A stretch of DNA of 64,000 nt from Plectrocnemia conspersa. Taxonomy: Eukaryota; Arthropoda; Insecta; Trichoptera; Polycentropodidae. The position numbers and the translations under genes were made by a program. This document shows positions 19,771 to 32,830 of this stretch, in pieces; the stretch's first letter is position 1; each line of letters begins with the position of its first letter. A model generated the notes under the pieces. That model made no database searches. It was given only the letters and a program-made list of their open reading frames with translations, and was not told the DNA's origin. The DNA lies in contig VTFK01000160.1 in assembly GCA_009617715.1 (NCBI GenBank), positions 682,001-746,000 on the forward strand, given 5' to 3'.

Positions 19771-21599
19771 AAAAGGTGTGTATGTATTGTAAACTACACC
19801 AATCTATTGATTAATTAAAATATATGGCATAAAATATATTTATTAACTAAATACTATTTTACACCTTATGTATGACCTAGCTCGATTTAATTATTAATCA
19901 TTCATCCGCGAGATTAGAAAAATTTAGGAATACCTAATCTGTGATGATTGATCAGAACTATAATTATATGATATACAAGTCACGGTATGAATTTAGAAAC
20001 ATTTAGGTTTATATATCGAATCGAATCATCAAGTCTACATTGCTGGTAAAGACAGGAATAAATAGACCTGAATTAAGCAGAAACAGTTCTTTGACATGCT
20101 AGAGTTAATTACAAGATATAATATGCCTATAATAATGTTTCTTTTCTGAATTTGTTTATTTACCATATGGTTGAACCTTAATGGTGATTTACAAGGGTCA
20201 ATACTTGTTCTAAGCAAACACTATATTTTAACAAAAAACCTCTAATTTAAATATAATATAATGTGTAAAAAGACTAAAATTGTTTCAATTAAATAATTGG
20301 CTTCAGAACATCAAACTATCTATAATATGTATAAACGAAAAAATATGGATTTTCTAATTTATATCTAAATTCAATAAAATACAACTAAATACTTACATTT
20401 ACTCAAATAAAAATAATTATTATTGTACAAGCTATTAATTATGCTTTGGTTTATTTATAATATATGTTGATTTGCATCTTAATATAGATAAGAATGAATA
20501 CAAATTATTAAAAGATAGAGCAATTAGAAATTTAAAAAAAATATATTACGATACCCGACAATAACAACGTCTGAATTTATATTAGTAATATTTATCAGAT
20601 GTTTAAACAACATATAACACAGTTGTGAAATTTGCTTATAATAGAACAAGATACACTCTCAAACTAAGATAAGTAGATTTGTTATTTTTTTGCGTAAAAT
20701 CTTTTTGTTTCATTTATAAATAAATATAAATTTATTAAGATAATACAAAGCTCAAGTAGAGAACACACAGAAAATCTAATTTAAAAATAAATATTATATA
20801 TATTCTGTAACAATATATAAAGTATAGAAAGCTACTGTCCATAATTTTTTATTAGCTATTTATTTTTCTATGAATACATACATAGTGTATGTTAATCAGC
20901 AACTAAATATAATTTTAATAAAATAAAGAGATCAGAAATTCACTAAATATACAATATGTCTGAGTTAAAAACAGTAATATTTATTTAAAAAAATATTAAA
21001 CAACAAAGTCCACAGAATTTTAAAACAGATATATATTGTCATAAGTCCAGAAAGAAAATAAAACATTTACCTAATGAAACGCATTAGATTTTTTTTTCGT
21101 TCGTTTAAAAATAAGAATAAGAATAACGTGAAAATATATTAATATTGTTTTGTATACATAATGAAGGTATAAAAATGTTTATAACTTTATATTTTATCTA
21201 CTTTATAATTTTTATAACAGATAATAAATTATTATGTATATATTTAAATTATAAAGAAGGGTTCTTATAATGAGATAAATGTGGTAGTTAATTATTTAAA
21301 TATGCAGTTCATATATATGATTGGTAAAAAAAATACATGAAACTGAAATATAACACATAAGCTTTTATGTAGCAGATATTTAAATTCGTAATAAAATATT
21401 TAGTTTTTAATAATAAAATTGTAATTTATTTACGTAAAATTGTATAGGTGCTATTAGTAGCAAAATTTGTTAGTGATTGCATTATTTTTAATATATCGAT
21501 AGTATACAGTAAATATTATTATTTTTATTCTCATGACTAAGAAGTTGTCTGTTACTTAACTAGTAGGTTTTGTTGAGTTTATACAAAATACCGCACATA
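19771..21599. other. AT-rich DNA
   Basis: Holds one degraded SINE copy (19910-20046), otherwise featureless. Confidence 0.5.
19910..20046 (-). repeat. Degraded SINE copy
   Basis: Shares ACCTAATCTGTGATGATTGA with the copies at 16145 and 49727, and the terminal CATCAAGTCTACATTGCTGG part that corresponds to the A-box end. The B box is eroded. Confidence 0.4.
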
Positions 21600-22170
21600 C
21601 ATACATAACGCACACTATAATCATAAAAATACCAGTTCGACTCAATAAAAAATGGGACTCTATTGAAACTCATTTTTTATTCAACGGTTAAAATGGAACA
21701 CCGTGGGAGACTACTTAACGAATAGAGATACGCGTAAATGAAGAAAAAAAATTTTTTGCCTTGAGAATGGGTTCCGCGCACAACTGTTTCAAATCTACCT
21801 TATCGGCCAACGGCAATTTATTTCAAATAAATTCGTCACCATTGCATTGTCGTCCTACCAAAAAGAGGTGGACCAAAAAAGTAATAAATAGAATCACTTC
21901 CACTCAAACGATTCGTCTGAGGACTTCCTATTCAACACTTCTGACACATACTTAAACATCCACATCAGAGTTCAATGCATCCGAACTTCAATAGAGGAAA
22001 CTGATTTAACTTCGGACCAGCAAAGTTCGTAGAAACCGCCGTTTCTTTTTACGCATCAACTGGTCCAGCTAGACGTTTGGAATTCAGAGCGACACACTTC
22101 GGAGACGCCTGCAGCTCACGGACGCACCCACGGATAACCCGTCACGACTGTTGCTAAACAAACAATCTGT
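21600..22170. other. Moderate-GC segment of unknown nature
   Basis: Composition is intermediate for about 500 bp. A short inverted pair (CAATAAAAAATG near 21644 and CATTTTTTATTC near 21672) could form a hairpin. Many short open frames exist but none resembles a known protein. It could be a decayed retroelement or a regulatory block. Confidence 0.3.
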
Positions 22171-22949
22171 GTTTTATTCAAATAAGGCCCCGGACTATCC
22201 AATACAGTTCTAACATTTATATATTTTTATGAGGAAAAGGCACCTCTGTAAACATCATATTCATATTTCTATATTATGATATTATGAATCACTTACTATT
22301 ATTTTAAAAAGAGGGAAATCTGCATTTTTATTTGACTAAAATATCTGGTAGTAAGAAATTTTAAAACTAATAACTACTAAGGCTGTTTGTTTGTGAATAA
22401 ATATGTGTTTCACTGAGCTAAAAAATGTTTGATTTCACAAACAATGTTAATGTACAGAAAATTATTAAGCATTATCCTTTTAAACAGACTAATTTTTTTT
22501 CCCAAACATTTTATATAGTCAAGGAATAATTGAATTATCAATTTTTGATTTAGATCGTTTCAATAAAAAAATCTTTAAAACTGTATAGTTAAAAATCAAT
22601 ATTACTTTTACATATTAATACATGTACAATATTTTGATCTCGAAGTTATCATCAAAGTTAAAACTAATTTATTATTTTATATATTTTATAATATATAAAA
22701 ATTAAACTTCAGTTGGATTACGATTTTTTTAGATAACTATAATAAATATATATTTTTTTAATTTCGTTAAATTTTGTTATAACAAATTTAAAGAAGCACT
22801 AAATAAGGCAGCAAACTTTCACTGACCTATTTTACCAACTTAATAGACATTAATCCCTTAAAAATACCTCGAGAGCTTATTTACTCAACGTTCTAAAAAT
22901 GAATATAACTTAAAGCATATCTAATGTAACAATATAGCATAAATATCGA
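22171..22949. other. AT-rich DNA, nothing recognised
   Basis: No ORF or island is seen. Confidence 0.5.
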
Positions 22950-23125
22950 TCTGATTACCGGCTGGCCATTTCAAATGCGAAATGAAACCTAATAGGCAAT
23001 AAAACCCGATTCGGGCGTTCCTCAAACGTTGGTTCGCGTGACGGATCGCTTTTGCAGCTCCTGGACCATTGTTCTAAATTTAACGACGTGGAGCAACGCA
23101 TTCGAGAGAATTTCAATTACAAAAA
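22950..23125. promoter_or_regulatory. Candidate regulatory island
   Basis: About 175 bp of raised GC with CpGs (CCCGATTCGGGCGTTCC, GGTTCGCGTGACGGATCGC), and AT-rich flanks. No coding frame. Inferred regulatory. Confidence 0.3.
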
Positions 23126-23334
23126 ACCTATTAATGTATGTTCGCTAGGAATGTATAATTAAATTTATTTAATACTTTAAAAATAATAAATTTGTAGTTC
23201 ACTCAATCGTCGTTACTAATTGTACTTTGATTATACTAATTACCATATTAACTATCATAAAAATCATTTGATTAATTGCTCAAATTCTTTTTTGTTATAT
23301 GTCGTTCGTCATTATTTCATATCGTATTTATTGA

Positions 23335-23475
23335 GGTGTTAAATCGCAATTTCACACCGGGTGGCCAACGGGTTGGTTCGTGACTCGTATTCACAAAGCG
23401 GAACGGCACGAACGATGTTAAAATAAAACCGAGTCTAGTTCTAAGAGAACCTTGATTTTTTAACGATTAACCATC
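23335..23475. promoter_or_regulatory. Candidate regulatory island
   Basis: A 140-bp island with CACACCGGGTGGCCAACGGG and GGAACGGCACGAACG, 200 bp from the previous one. The two may be one module. Inferred only. Confidence 0.3.
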
Positions 23476-23624
23476 GCCTAATCGTAATAATTAAGATAGA
23501 TATATTCAAATCATCGATAATAATTATAGCGATATCTATTAAAATCCAATTAAAATATATATTTGCATTAAAGAAAATCTAGTAGGATCATTAAATTATA
23601 TATGTATAAATAAATCATGATATA

Positions 23625-23722
23625 AATCTCCCATAGTACTGATATTAAAAGAAATTGAAAACTACTGGGATTTAAATATAGGTATTTCAGGTATTAGTCA
23701 TCAACTTGCATCATTGGTTTAA
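23625..23722 (-). repeat. Possible degraded SINE head
   Basis: GGTATTTCAGGTATTAGTCA followed by CATC matches the A-box end of the 16145 copy (GGTATTTCAGGTTTTAACCA). The B-box part is AT-converted. Confidence 0.35.
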
Positions 23723-24479
23723 TGAAATTATGAGTTTTCACTTATGAATTCATTAAAAACATTAGTTTTAAAAGAGTTTAATAGTTGAAGAACATAGTAT
23801 TCAAAACTGCTCGTTTTCAAAAAGATTGCGTTTTGCGCGCAGTGGGTGCCAATAAATATTTTATTATGTTAAACTTGATAAAAATTAATATAATTTGTTA
23901 ATCAAAATATTATATTTATTATTATATGTCCCTTTTTTATATTTATTAAAGTTTTTTTACATATTAAATATGTTATGCTGTGAAGCTATAAGTCTACAAA
24001 GTATAAATTTAACAACAAGCATTCTAAATTCACATATGTGTTTAAAAAAAATATTACTACATTTTTGCAGTTTTTGATGCAGTTTTAATTATTATATTTT
24101 TTAGATTGGTAGCAATTAATTTTAAAGTTGCTAAAATGAATTTCTCGACTAAAGAGATAATGCCAGTTGCAGCACGTTTATTTTACTAAATTCTTTTTAA
24201 AATGGACTAAAAATAAGCTTATAGTTATAGTACAGTTAAGATTGCTTAAATCAGTTCATGCTATTGAATAATTTTAATCTACCATAAATGTGCAATGTTT
24301 ATTTGTGAAGACATAAAATGCATGTGTTTGAAGAAACTTCATTGAAACATTTAAAATGAATTTTCCATTATAATAAATAAGGGCCTTAAAACTTTAAATT
24401 TGAAGGCACTTACGATCCTTTTATTTTATTTTCTTATATAGGTATCAAATCATCTAGAAAACAGGAAAATTTCAATTCA
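23723..24479. other. AT-rich DNA, nothing recognised
   Basis: No ORF or repeat of note. Confidence 0.5.
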
Positions 24480-25140
24480 AATTAATTTCAATCACAAATT
24501 GATATATACTCGACGCAAAAAACGTTTAATTATTTCAAGTCGACACTAACCATCAGTTAAATACTAATCGATTATTAGATTTATTGCTTATTTTCAATCA
24601 CTTACAAAGTGTGAAAAGTATACTATAGCGATTCAACGTTGATTTTTCGCACTTACACTTTTTTCTATATAACAATCGATTCCACGCTGTACAACCAATG
24701 GACCATGATCGACATTGACCATGATTTTTAACAGTATTTTACGCAATGCGGACGTTTTGTGTTCAAGCTAAGCTAGCGTGACTGATGGTGAACAAAAAAC
24801 GGATAAACAAGACAATTTAGCTGTTAGGTTGAAATTCAATACACATGCAAAACTATATCCATGTACTAAAAAAATGTAAATAATATGAAATTCAATATAT
24901 AGAGTTTATCTTCAAAGATGGCCCCTGAAAGGATAATTTGAGATATATGGTACATGGTATATATCTATATTCATTCCTCTCGAAGGGGGAAGCCTTTCAG
25001 ACGCAAGCGCTATGGTGTACAACTCCCCTTAAATTCTGGGCTTCCCCGGGACTTGATAGGACTTCGCGTCCTAGCACAGCTGCTGCACAAATGCCGTTTT
25101 CTATTTTCACACATAACGCATGCATGTATTCATAAATTTG
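24480..25140. promoter_or_regulatory. Candidate regulatory block
   Basis: Two raised-GC patches (about 24500-24800 and 24920-25130) separated by AT-rich sequence. The first has CCATGATCGACATTGACCAT, a near-duplicated CCATGAT word, several ATCGAT words and homeodomain-type ATTA cores. The second has TCGAAGGGGGAAGCC and CTTCCCCGGG. No known coding family. Inferred regulatory. Confidence 0.3.
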
Positions 25141-25187
25141 CATGCGATGTGTTAAGCATATATTTCAAATTAATGTTCAAATACATA

Positions 25188-25488
25188 TGAGGGATATTCG
25201 GAAAGTGGCGATACAGATTCTAGATTATAGTTATATAGAATTGTATTTTGTAATCATTTATAAATTTTACGTCACATAAGTCTTGCGCCTGCTCTATTTT
25301 TGGCACCCAACGCACACATTAGCCTAATCTTAAACATGTTGCAAAGAACAGTTCTGTCATTTTTAAACAATGTTTATAAAGTTCATCGATCGCCTAACTT
25401 CCTGCTTTAAATTTCATTGCCATAAACAGAAACAAATTGGCGATGCCTTTTTTTTAGCCTTGTATCTTAACTTACAGAATATCCCTCG
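25188..25488. mobile_element. Mariner-like miniature element (301 bp)
   Basis: The ends are inverted: GAGGGATATTCGGAAAG at the left and its complement CTTACAGAATATCCCTC at the right, flanked by TA dinucleotides at 25186-25187 and 25489-25490. GAGGG-type ends with a TA target duplication are typical of Tc1/mariner superfamily elements. No transposase is encoded, so it is nonautonomous. Confidence 0.75.
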
Positions 25489-25867
25489 TATTATTTTTCG
25501 CATACGTAGGATATGAAAATACATTGTATATACTTTACAAAGTAAATTGTTTATTACAGAGCACGATGGATAATAAAACATGACCTACACTCAACAGTAA
25601 ATATTAAAATTATTGTATCATAACACAAGAACATACATTCATATGTAAATGAACACATTAATTATTTATTATTCTTATACCGTAAATAGTGCAAGTTATT
25701 ACTTCCTTTATAATTGCATACAATTATATATTATACAATCTCCTTTGATTAAAAAATAATAGTAACTGAAAGAATATTATTGGTAATAAAAATTTATTAT
25801 ATTATTATTGTTTATCTATATATAATACTAAGGTGAACGGAACAGTTCCTGATTTCTTTATGTTTAT

Positions 25868-25950
25868 TTCCCAACAGTTTTACTTGTAATTTGTTATGTA
25901 TTAATAAAGTATATATATACATACCAAATTACAAGTAAAACTGATGGGAA
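25868..25950. repeat. 83-bp hairpin element
   Basis: The arm CAGTTTTACTTGTAATTTG is mirrored by CAAATTACAAGTAAAACTG around an AT-rich loop of about 30 bases; both sides extend to a CCC/GGG pair. It is either a miniature transposon or a transcribed hairpin. Confidence 0.6.
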
Positions 25951-26099
25951 ATGTTAATTAGCCAAAAATATACTAGAACTATTTATATTTGTATGTGCAA
26001 AATTGATTTGTTCAAAAAAATCTGTTTTTAAAGAATATAATATTAAACGCCATTACAAAACTAAATATTCTTAAAATTTTATAGAAATAAAAAATAAAA
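25951..26099. other. AT-rich spacer
   Basis: No feature between the hairpin and the hAT remnant. Confidence 0.4.
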
Positions 26100-27080
26100 T
26101 ACAAGGACAATTGCAGAAAGATAAATTTAATGAATTGCAAAAAGTCTGAAGTGACATCGAAATAGTTTTTTAAATGGTTTGATCATCACTTGATAAGACA
26201 GTTCTTTCTAGTTATATTGTTAGTCAAATTTTATCAAAAAGAATGAAAACATTTTCTGATGGAGAATTATTAAATAATGTTTAGAAGCCGTAACAGATGT
26301 TGCTTTCCCAAATGAAAAAGCAACGATCTCAAAAATAATTGAGAAGAATCCCCAATCTCTCAAATGAAATTAAATTTAAAGGAGCGAATCTCGAAACTGG
26401 AGACACAGACAGCACAAAAGATTCTAGTTCTAATTCAATCGAAGAACTAGCATCATTGATCTCATTGAAAAGAAGTACCAATGGAGTAGATATTTATGTA
26501 GAATTGTGCCGATTTAATATCCCAATAGAAAAAATCGTGGTAGCAAGAACCGTGTCTGGTAAGAAGATTGTAATTTTAGGACTTTTAACCAAGGTTGTGA
26601 TGTAGTCTACAGAACGTAATCATCGAGTCTCATTGCATATTTTACAAGGAAAATTTGAGTGCAAAAATATGAAAGATGTCAATTGTTGTCAACACCGATC
26701 ATAAAAATTGTTCATTTTTATGCATTCAAGGACTAAATAAGCGTCAATTTAAAGATGTTTTAATCAATTTGCAAAACGTATATGGTGATGTTATTTTTAA
26801 AATGTTAAAACAGATGTACAATTTAAAAAACTAAATTAAATTGTTCTTAGAGATGAAGAAATATTTCCGGGATTTAATGACAAATAAAGTGTTATTTTGC
26901 TGTTTGTGTTAATATTACATAACATTTGATTACCTATATATAGACCTTCAAGGGCAAAAAATTGAGCAATCAAGTTTTTAATATTACACAACAAAATTGC
27001 TTTTAAAACTAAACTTAATAAGATTTTGATCTCTCAGATACATTTTTACCAATGTCGTTGAGGTAAAAAACATAGGTATT
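26100..27080 (+). pseudogene. Decayed hAT-type transposase (GTF2IRD2/ZBED-like branch)
   Basis: Translated fragments in shifting plus-strand frames follow the order of the hAT-derived transposases that resemble GTF2I-repeat-domain protein 2. They are KTFSDGELL (near 26248), PNEKATISKIIEK (near 26310), a MKDVN block then KIVHFYAFKD (near 26670-26740), a YGDVIF-type block (near 26780), then LRDEEIFPGFNDK (near 26850) and LSNQVFNITQQN (near 26962). At least five stops or frameshifts interrupt it, and the key acidic residues cannot be verified. No terminal inverted repeats were found at its edges. Dead copy. Confidence 0.7.
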
Positions 27081-27116
27081 GTAAATACATTGTTTAAGTT
27101 TTCAATCAAACAACTC

Positions 27117-27520
27117 GCCTAAAATGCATCGCTCATGTCCATCCTAAATATTTGCCCGCGTTGGTAATGGAGCGGTAACATGGCGCAGGGGGGCGAAGCG
27201 CCCGTCGACGAGACTCCACCCCTGCGGAGGCGTAGGTACATGGTGCAATTTGCTTTTACATAATTAGACAACGACCGCATTGGCGTATACGGTGTTGCGG
27301 TTATCAGCGCCCCATTATCTATTCGTGCGGTGGGTATTTGGTAGTCCGCTTGATTTATGATTAGACAACCACTCACGGTGAAGAAGCCACTGTGGTCATT
27401 AGTGGTAAAAGCGAAAACACACATGTGTGCATTATGTAATAATATTTAGTGTTTAGCCATCGTGGTTATTGCACGGCGGGCATAATGACTCAGTCGATTA
27501 CTAAGCTTTTAATATAAATT
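27117..27520. promoter_or_regulatory. Candidate regulatory island
   Basis: A compact, GC-rich, CpG-rich stretch (CGAAGCGCCCGTCGACGAG near 27194) inside AT-rich DNA. It borders the hAT remnant without sharing its ends. A 101-codon frame on the minus strand shows no family resemblance. Regulatory role is inferred. Confidence 0.35.
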
Positions 27521-29029
<1,509 letters not shown>

Positions 29030-29270
29030 ATGTAACATAGCGGAAGGATGAACTCAAATAATGGTGTCAACTCTCCACCAAAAATACATATAACCTTTTT
29101 TTCCAGACAGAAAAGAATTATTTGCCTCCATCCTGGGGCTAACTGCGACACAAGACCTCCGGAAAAACCTTGAGAAAAAATCTGAACAAATTAGATCAGC
29201 GCTGTAAGGGAGAGCTGAATTTGGATTTATGGGGAAAAGTTACTTGGCTTGCAGCTGGATTTTTGCTTTA
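29030..29270. other. Moderate-GC segment, unassigned
   Basis: About 240 bp of slightly raised GC, with purine-rich blocks such as GGAAAAACCTTGAGAAAAAA. I see no ORF or repeat ends. Confidence 0.3.
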
Positions 29271-30173
29271 TATATATAAATTATTATAGATATTTACATA
29301 ATAAAATTTTAGATACACGCACATTTAACACGCGTGTCTATCATAATATTGATGAAGATATATATGCATGAAACTTGCGATATATAATATTTTTATATGC
29401 CTATGCTCTTTCTATAATACGTACCGAGTGTCTAGGAAAAAAGTTTCTAACGTTTAAAAAAAAAGAAAATTTATATCGATCGTATTATTCAATAAGATCA
29501 ATTTAAAAATAGTCCCAGAATAGTTGCCACGCAAAAACAACCATAATATAAGAATCTGTCTATTCTTTCTCAACTTTGCAATTGCACAAAGGATGCAATG
29601 CTATAGAAAAATCTAAGTTGTTACGTTCTATTTATTTATTAGGGGTAGTAAATTGTTTGTTATATTTTTATGTTTCCTAGTAATACTAAATATTTTGATT
29701 TTTGCTCTGTATAAATAAAAAACAACGCATGTAAAAATATTTCTAAGAAACGTAATGTTAATAGCTATAAGTTGATTAATTAACATACTTTTAAGTAGAT
29801 TTAAAGAGTTCTCTAAACAAATTATATTGTAATATATGCCATGATTAGGACGACGTAAACTAGAGAATTATATAAGTCAACACCTTACATTTTTTTATTA
29901 TTTATTCAAAAGCTGTCAATGTCTCAGTACTAACAGTAAATATATAAATATACATATATTATAGAATATGCTCCCTTGTATAAATTGTATTTAATGACAT
30001 GTTAATGTTTTGAGAAGTTTACGGTTATACTGGTTGATAAGATATTCAACTTCTAAATTAATAGTGAAAGTCATAGAAATTTAGTAGATGCAATATGTCA
30101 AATATTTGAGGAGGTAATTTAAAAACATCCCGATTTAAGAACATCATTAAACGAATCGATTAAAACACAGTGC
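29271..30173. other. AT-rich DNA, nothing recognised
   Basis: No feature found. Confidence 0.5.
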
Positions 30174-30260
30174 TTAACACTTTACCTACCGCTCACGCCA
30201 ATTGGCGTCCTGAGTGTGCCGAAAGTTAAACACCGCAGACGCCAATAGGCGTCCTGTGTA
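30174..30260. repeat. Paired palindromes (tandem ACGCCAATTGGCGT units)
   Basis: A perfect 14-bp palindrome ACGCCAATTGGCGT at 30195-30208 is followed by a sister GACGCCAATAGGCGTC at 30238-30253. The surrounding bases GGCGTCCTG(A/T)GT repeat too, so this is a duplicated unit of about 44 bp. It could be a transposon terminus with inner repeats or a dimeric protein-binding site. Confidence 0.7.
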
Positions 30261-30699
30261 TGTGATCGTTTCCATGTCAAATTAAAAATATATGTTTAGT
30301 ATTTTATTTGATTTTTTAAAGATGACTAAATGAATGTATGAACTTTCATTTGATTTTCAAAATTTTTTTTAATTATATTTAGACAAATGCGAAGGCTTTA
30401 TAAATATATTTTGTATTTCTGTCATCCGGCAGTTTTACTAGCAGATAAACTTATGTATCTTTTGATGCGGTCCGAATATTTTAATGAATTTTTCTAGACA
30501 TGCTATAAATGTATCAATTCAAGTCATTATTAAGTGGTTCTGAACATGTGGCTCGCCGGAAATAGAAATTAATTAATACATTTCTTTATTATTCGATTTT
30601 AAAATTGATTTATGATTTTAAAATTATAATAACAAGTAATGTAGGAATTTAGAAAAATGACGGTGGAAACTTTCTTTCACGTCACACTGTATTTTTTAT
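30261..30699. other. AT-rich DNA
   Basis: No feature found. Confidence 0.5.
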
Positions 30700-31390
30700 A
30701 TACAAACACGTTCGATTTTTTTATGTATTTTCAATAAAGCAGCTCTCAGCTGGTGGGCTCTCGTGGCTTTTAGCCTTTTTCGGGATAAGGTTAGCAAGTG
30801 GCCCCAGAACACGGGGGACGGTGAACGATTAGGTGTTGTAGCTACTGAATAATGGAACGAGGAGGAAGCTCGACTGGCCTGAATAATTGATGGAAACAAG
30901 TACGAGATATCTCGACCGACAGCGTCGAAATCGCATCGGGAGCTCTAATCAAATAATCAAATTTCGCTACATGATTGATTGCTCGGGGGGTTGGCTGGAT
31001 GCTAGGGTCAATGGACCAATCAGCAGAATAATTCAAGATGAAGGCGATAAATGCTTCATGGGATTTGTTAAATAATAGACGTAAGAACAAACAAAATTAT
31101 TGGAATAGGCAAATTGTGTCACAACAGAACAACGTCCGTCGTATTAGGCTATTCTCAATGGACAATGGCCGTTCCAGTTCCCATCGCTCCTCTCGATTAA
31201 CAGTCGCCATTGGCATCGTCAATATAATCTGTTCATTGTCAGGGTGTGTCCCGGTCATCGCCAATTGCAGATTATGTGTGTCAATGGCGATTCGATTCTA
31301 TTCTGCGATAAACCATAGTTCTAAATACGAGAACAGAATCGCAGATGTGCATAGGGAGATAAATAACTTTCCAGCCTTTAATAATATCTG
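30700..31390. promoter_or_regulatory. Large candidate enhancer island, 18 kb upstream of Lim3
   Basis: Nearly 700 bp of balanced composition. Visible sites include TGATTGAT near 30971 (a PBC/Hox-type word), GACCAATCAG near 31013, Sox-type ACAATGG and CATTGTC words (near 31162 and 31233), and several CGCCATTGG/CAATGGCG words (31207, 31280). Open frames on both strands (up to 117 codons) do not resemble known proteins. One of the best enhancer candidates, but unproven. Confidence 0.4.
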
Positions 31391-31789
31391 ATTAATTTTT
31401 TTTAAGTACTATAAAAACAATAATCCTTTTTCAGTACAAATTTTTAAATAAAATATGTTGATATCTTAAGCATATTTTGACCATTTTCATGCTTATACTA
31501 TTTTTAAGGGCTTTTATATTTGCAGATCTCAACTTATTTTAAAGCGAACTTTTAAAAACAAATTAAAATATAAAATCAGATTTTTTAACATTAATATAAA
31601 AAATCAGATATGTAGTTAAAAAATATGCAAGTCTTAACTCTTGATAAGATTAAAATATATCTGATATACTCAAAAATCTAATAATCTCTATAAATTTAGT
31701 TCTTAATTATTTCGTAAGTAATATAATACGCACAATTCTATATCTGTTCTAGCATAAATTGCAAATGAAAATAAATTGAGAACATTAAA
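31391..31789. other. AT-rich DNA
   Basis: No feature found. Confidence 0.5.
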
Positions 31790-32265
31790 ATAAATCCATT
31801 CAACCTGCGAATCGTGCAGATTGACTCCAATTAATTAATTAGCCAATGAAACTGATTGTTGAGGATCATGTAGCACGGTCAAGACGGATCGCGTGAAACA
31901 AATATCTTAACGATTTTAATTAGTCGTTTTATGATTGCTTCATTTTCAATGGAAATCCCCTTGTTGTTATCAGGTGGGTTCATTTAACAGGGTCAATCAT
32001 AGAGAGTCCGTGTTAAAAAAGTCGCGAGAAAAAACAACAAGGCAATATCTCACAAGTATCGCTTTCACCCCCGCAGCTCTGGATGATGGCAACAGATTGC
32101 TGTAAATACAGCGTGATAATTGAATTCATCTCGCTAGGGTGGCATCCGCCCCCCGGTGGACCCTAAAAAACACCCCATTCCCTGCGCGAGACGCGGACCC
32201 TTAATTACGTCACTTGAACTGTGTGAATATTGTTTGCGAAATGATACTTGAGCATTGAATTGAGG
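31790..32265. promoter_or_regulatory. Candidate enhancer island with homeodomain and CRE-like sites
   Basis: About 470 bp with TTAATTAATTAG at about 31830, TTTTAATTAGTCG at 31915, and ATTACGTCAC at about 32203 (CRE-like). A GC-rich block GGCATCCGCCCCCCGG lies near 32142. No coding frame. Inferred from composition and motifs. Confidence 0.4.
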
Positions 32266-32429
32266 TTTCAATTTGAAACATTAAAACAAAACCATTCAAT
32301 TTTTAAAATAGTACTATAATTAATTTAAATACACTTTAAACAATTTGTTTAAAAAAGAGCACTAAAACATTTCAATTGTAAACACAAATATAAATAAACA
32401 CCAGTTATACATTTCTACACATTATTCGT

Positions 32430-32830
32430 CCACTGACTGGTACAAAGGATTGAATAATTGATTAGATCCTTTTGCGAGTCAATTCCGTCGGATTTGCTTT
32501 CGGCAAGGACATCACGAGGCTCTTTGTTGCATTTTATGTAATTCGCAAACGAGCTTTAGCGAACTGCTAAAGCGGTGCCATTGGCCGTTAATCCCTGCTA
32601 AAGACCCGGGGGTTAAGTGTTTCCTTCGCATAAACCGGGTGGCACCCTTATGAATAAATTATTGGCCCATACCGCATCGCCTATTTGCGCTCGCATCCAT
32701 ACAATGTTAATGGATTGTGGCAATAAAGAGGGTGGAATGTAGGTAGGGGTGGAACGGGTTACCAATCATATTTTGAGTGTTTCTTGAATTGCTGCGGTAA
32801 ACGAAGCTACAAAGGTGAAATATATTTTAA
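32430..32830. promoter_or_regulatory. Candidate enhancer island
   Basis: About 400 bp. It holds repeated AGCGAACTGCTAAAGC-type words, GACCCGGGGGTTAAG near 32604 and AAACCGGGTGGCACCC near 32632. Separated from the previous island by about 165 bp of AT-rich DNA, so both may form one module. No ORF of note. Confidence 0.4.

Noticed and set aside
31038..31391. 117-codon plus-strand ORF
   Set aside because: Lies in an island with overlapping frames on both strands and no known domain; better explained as a noncoding block.
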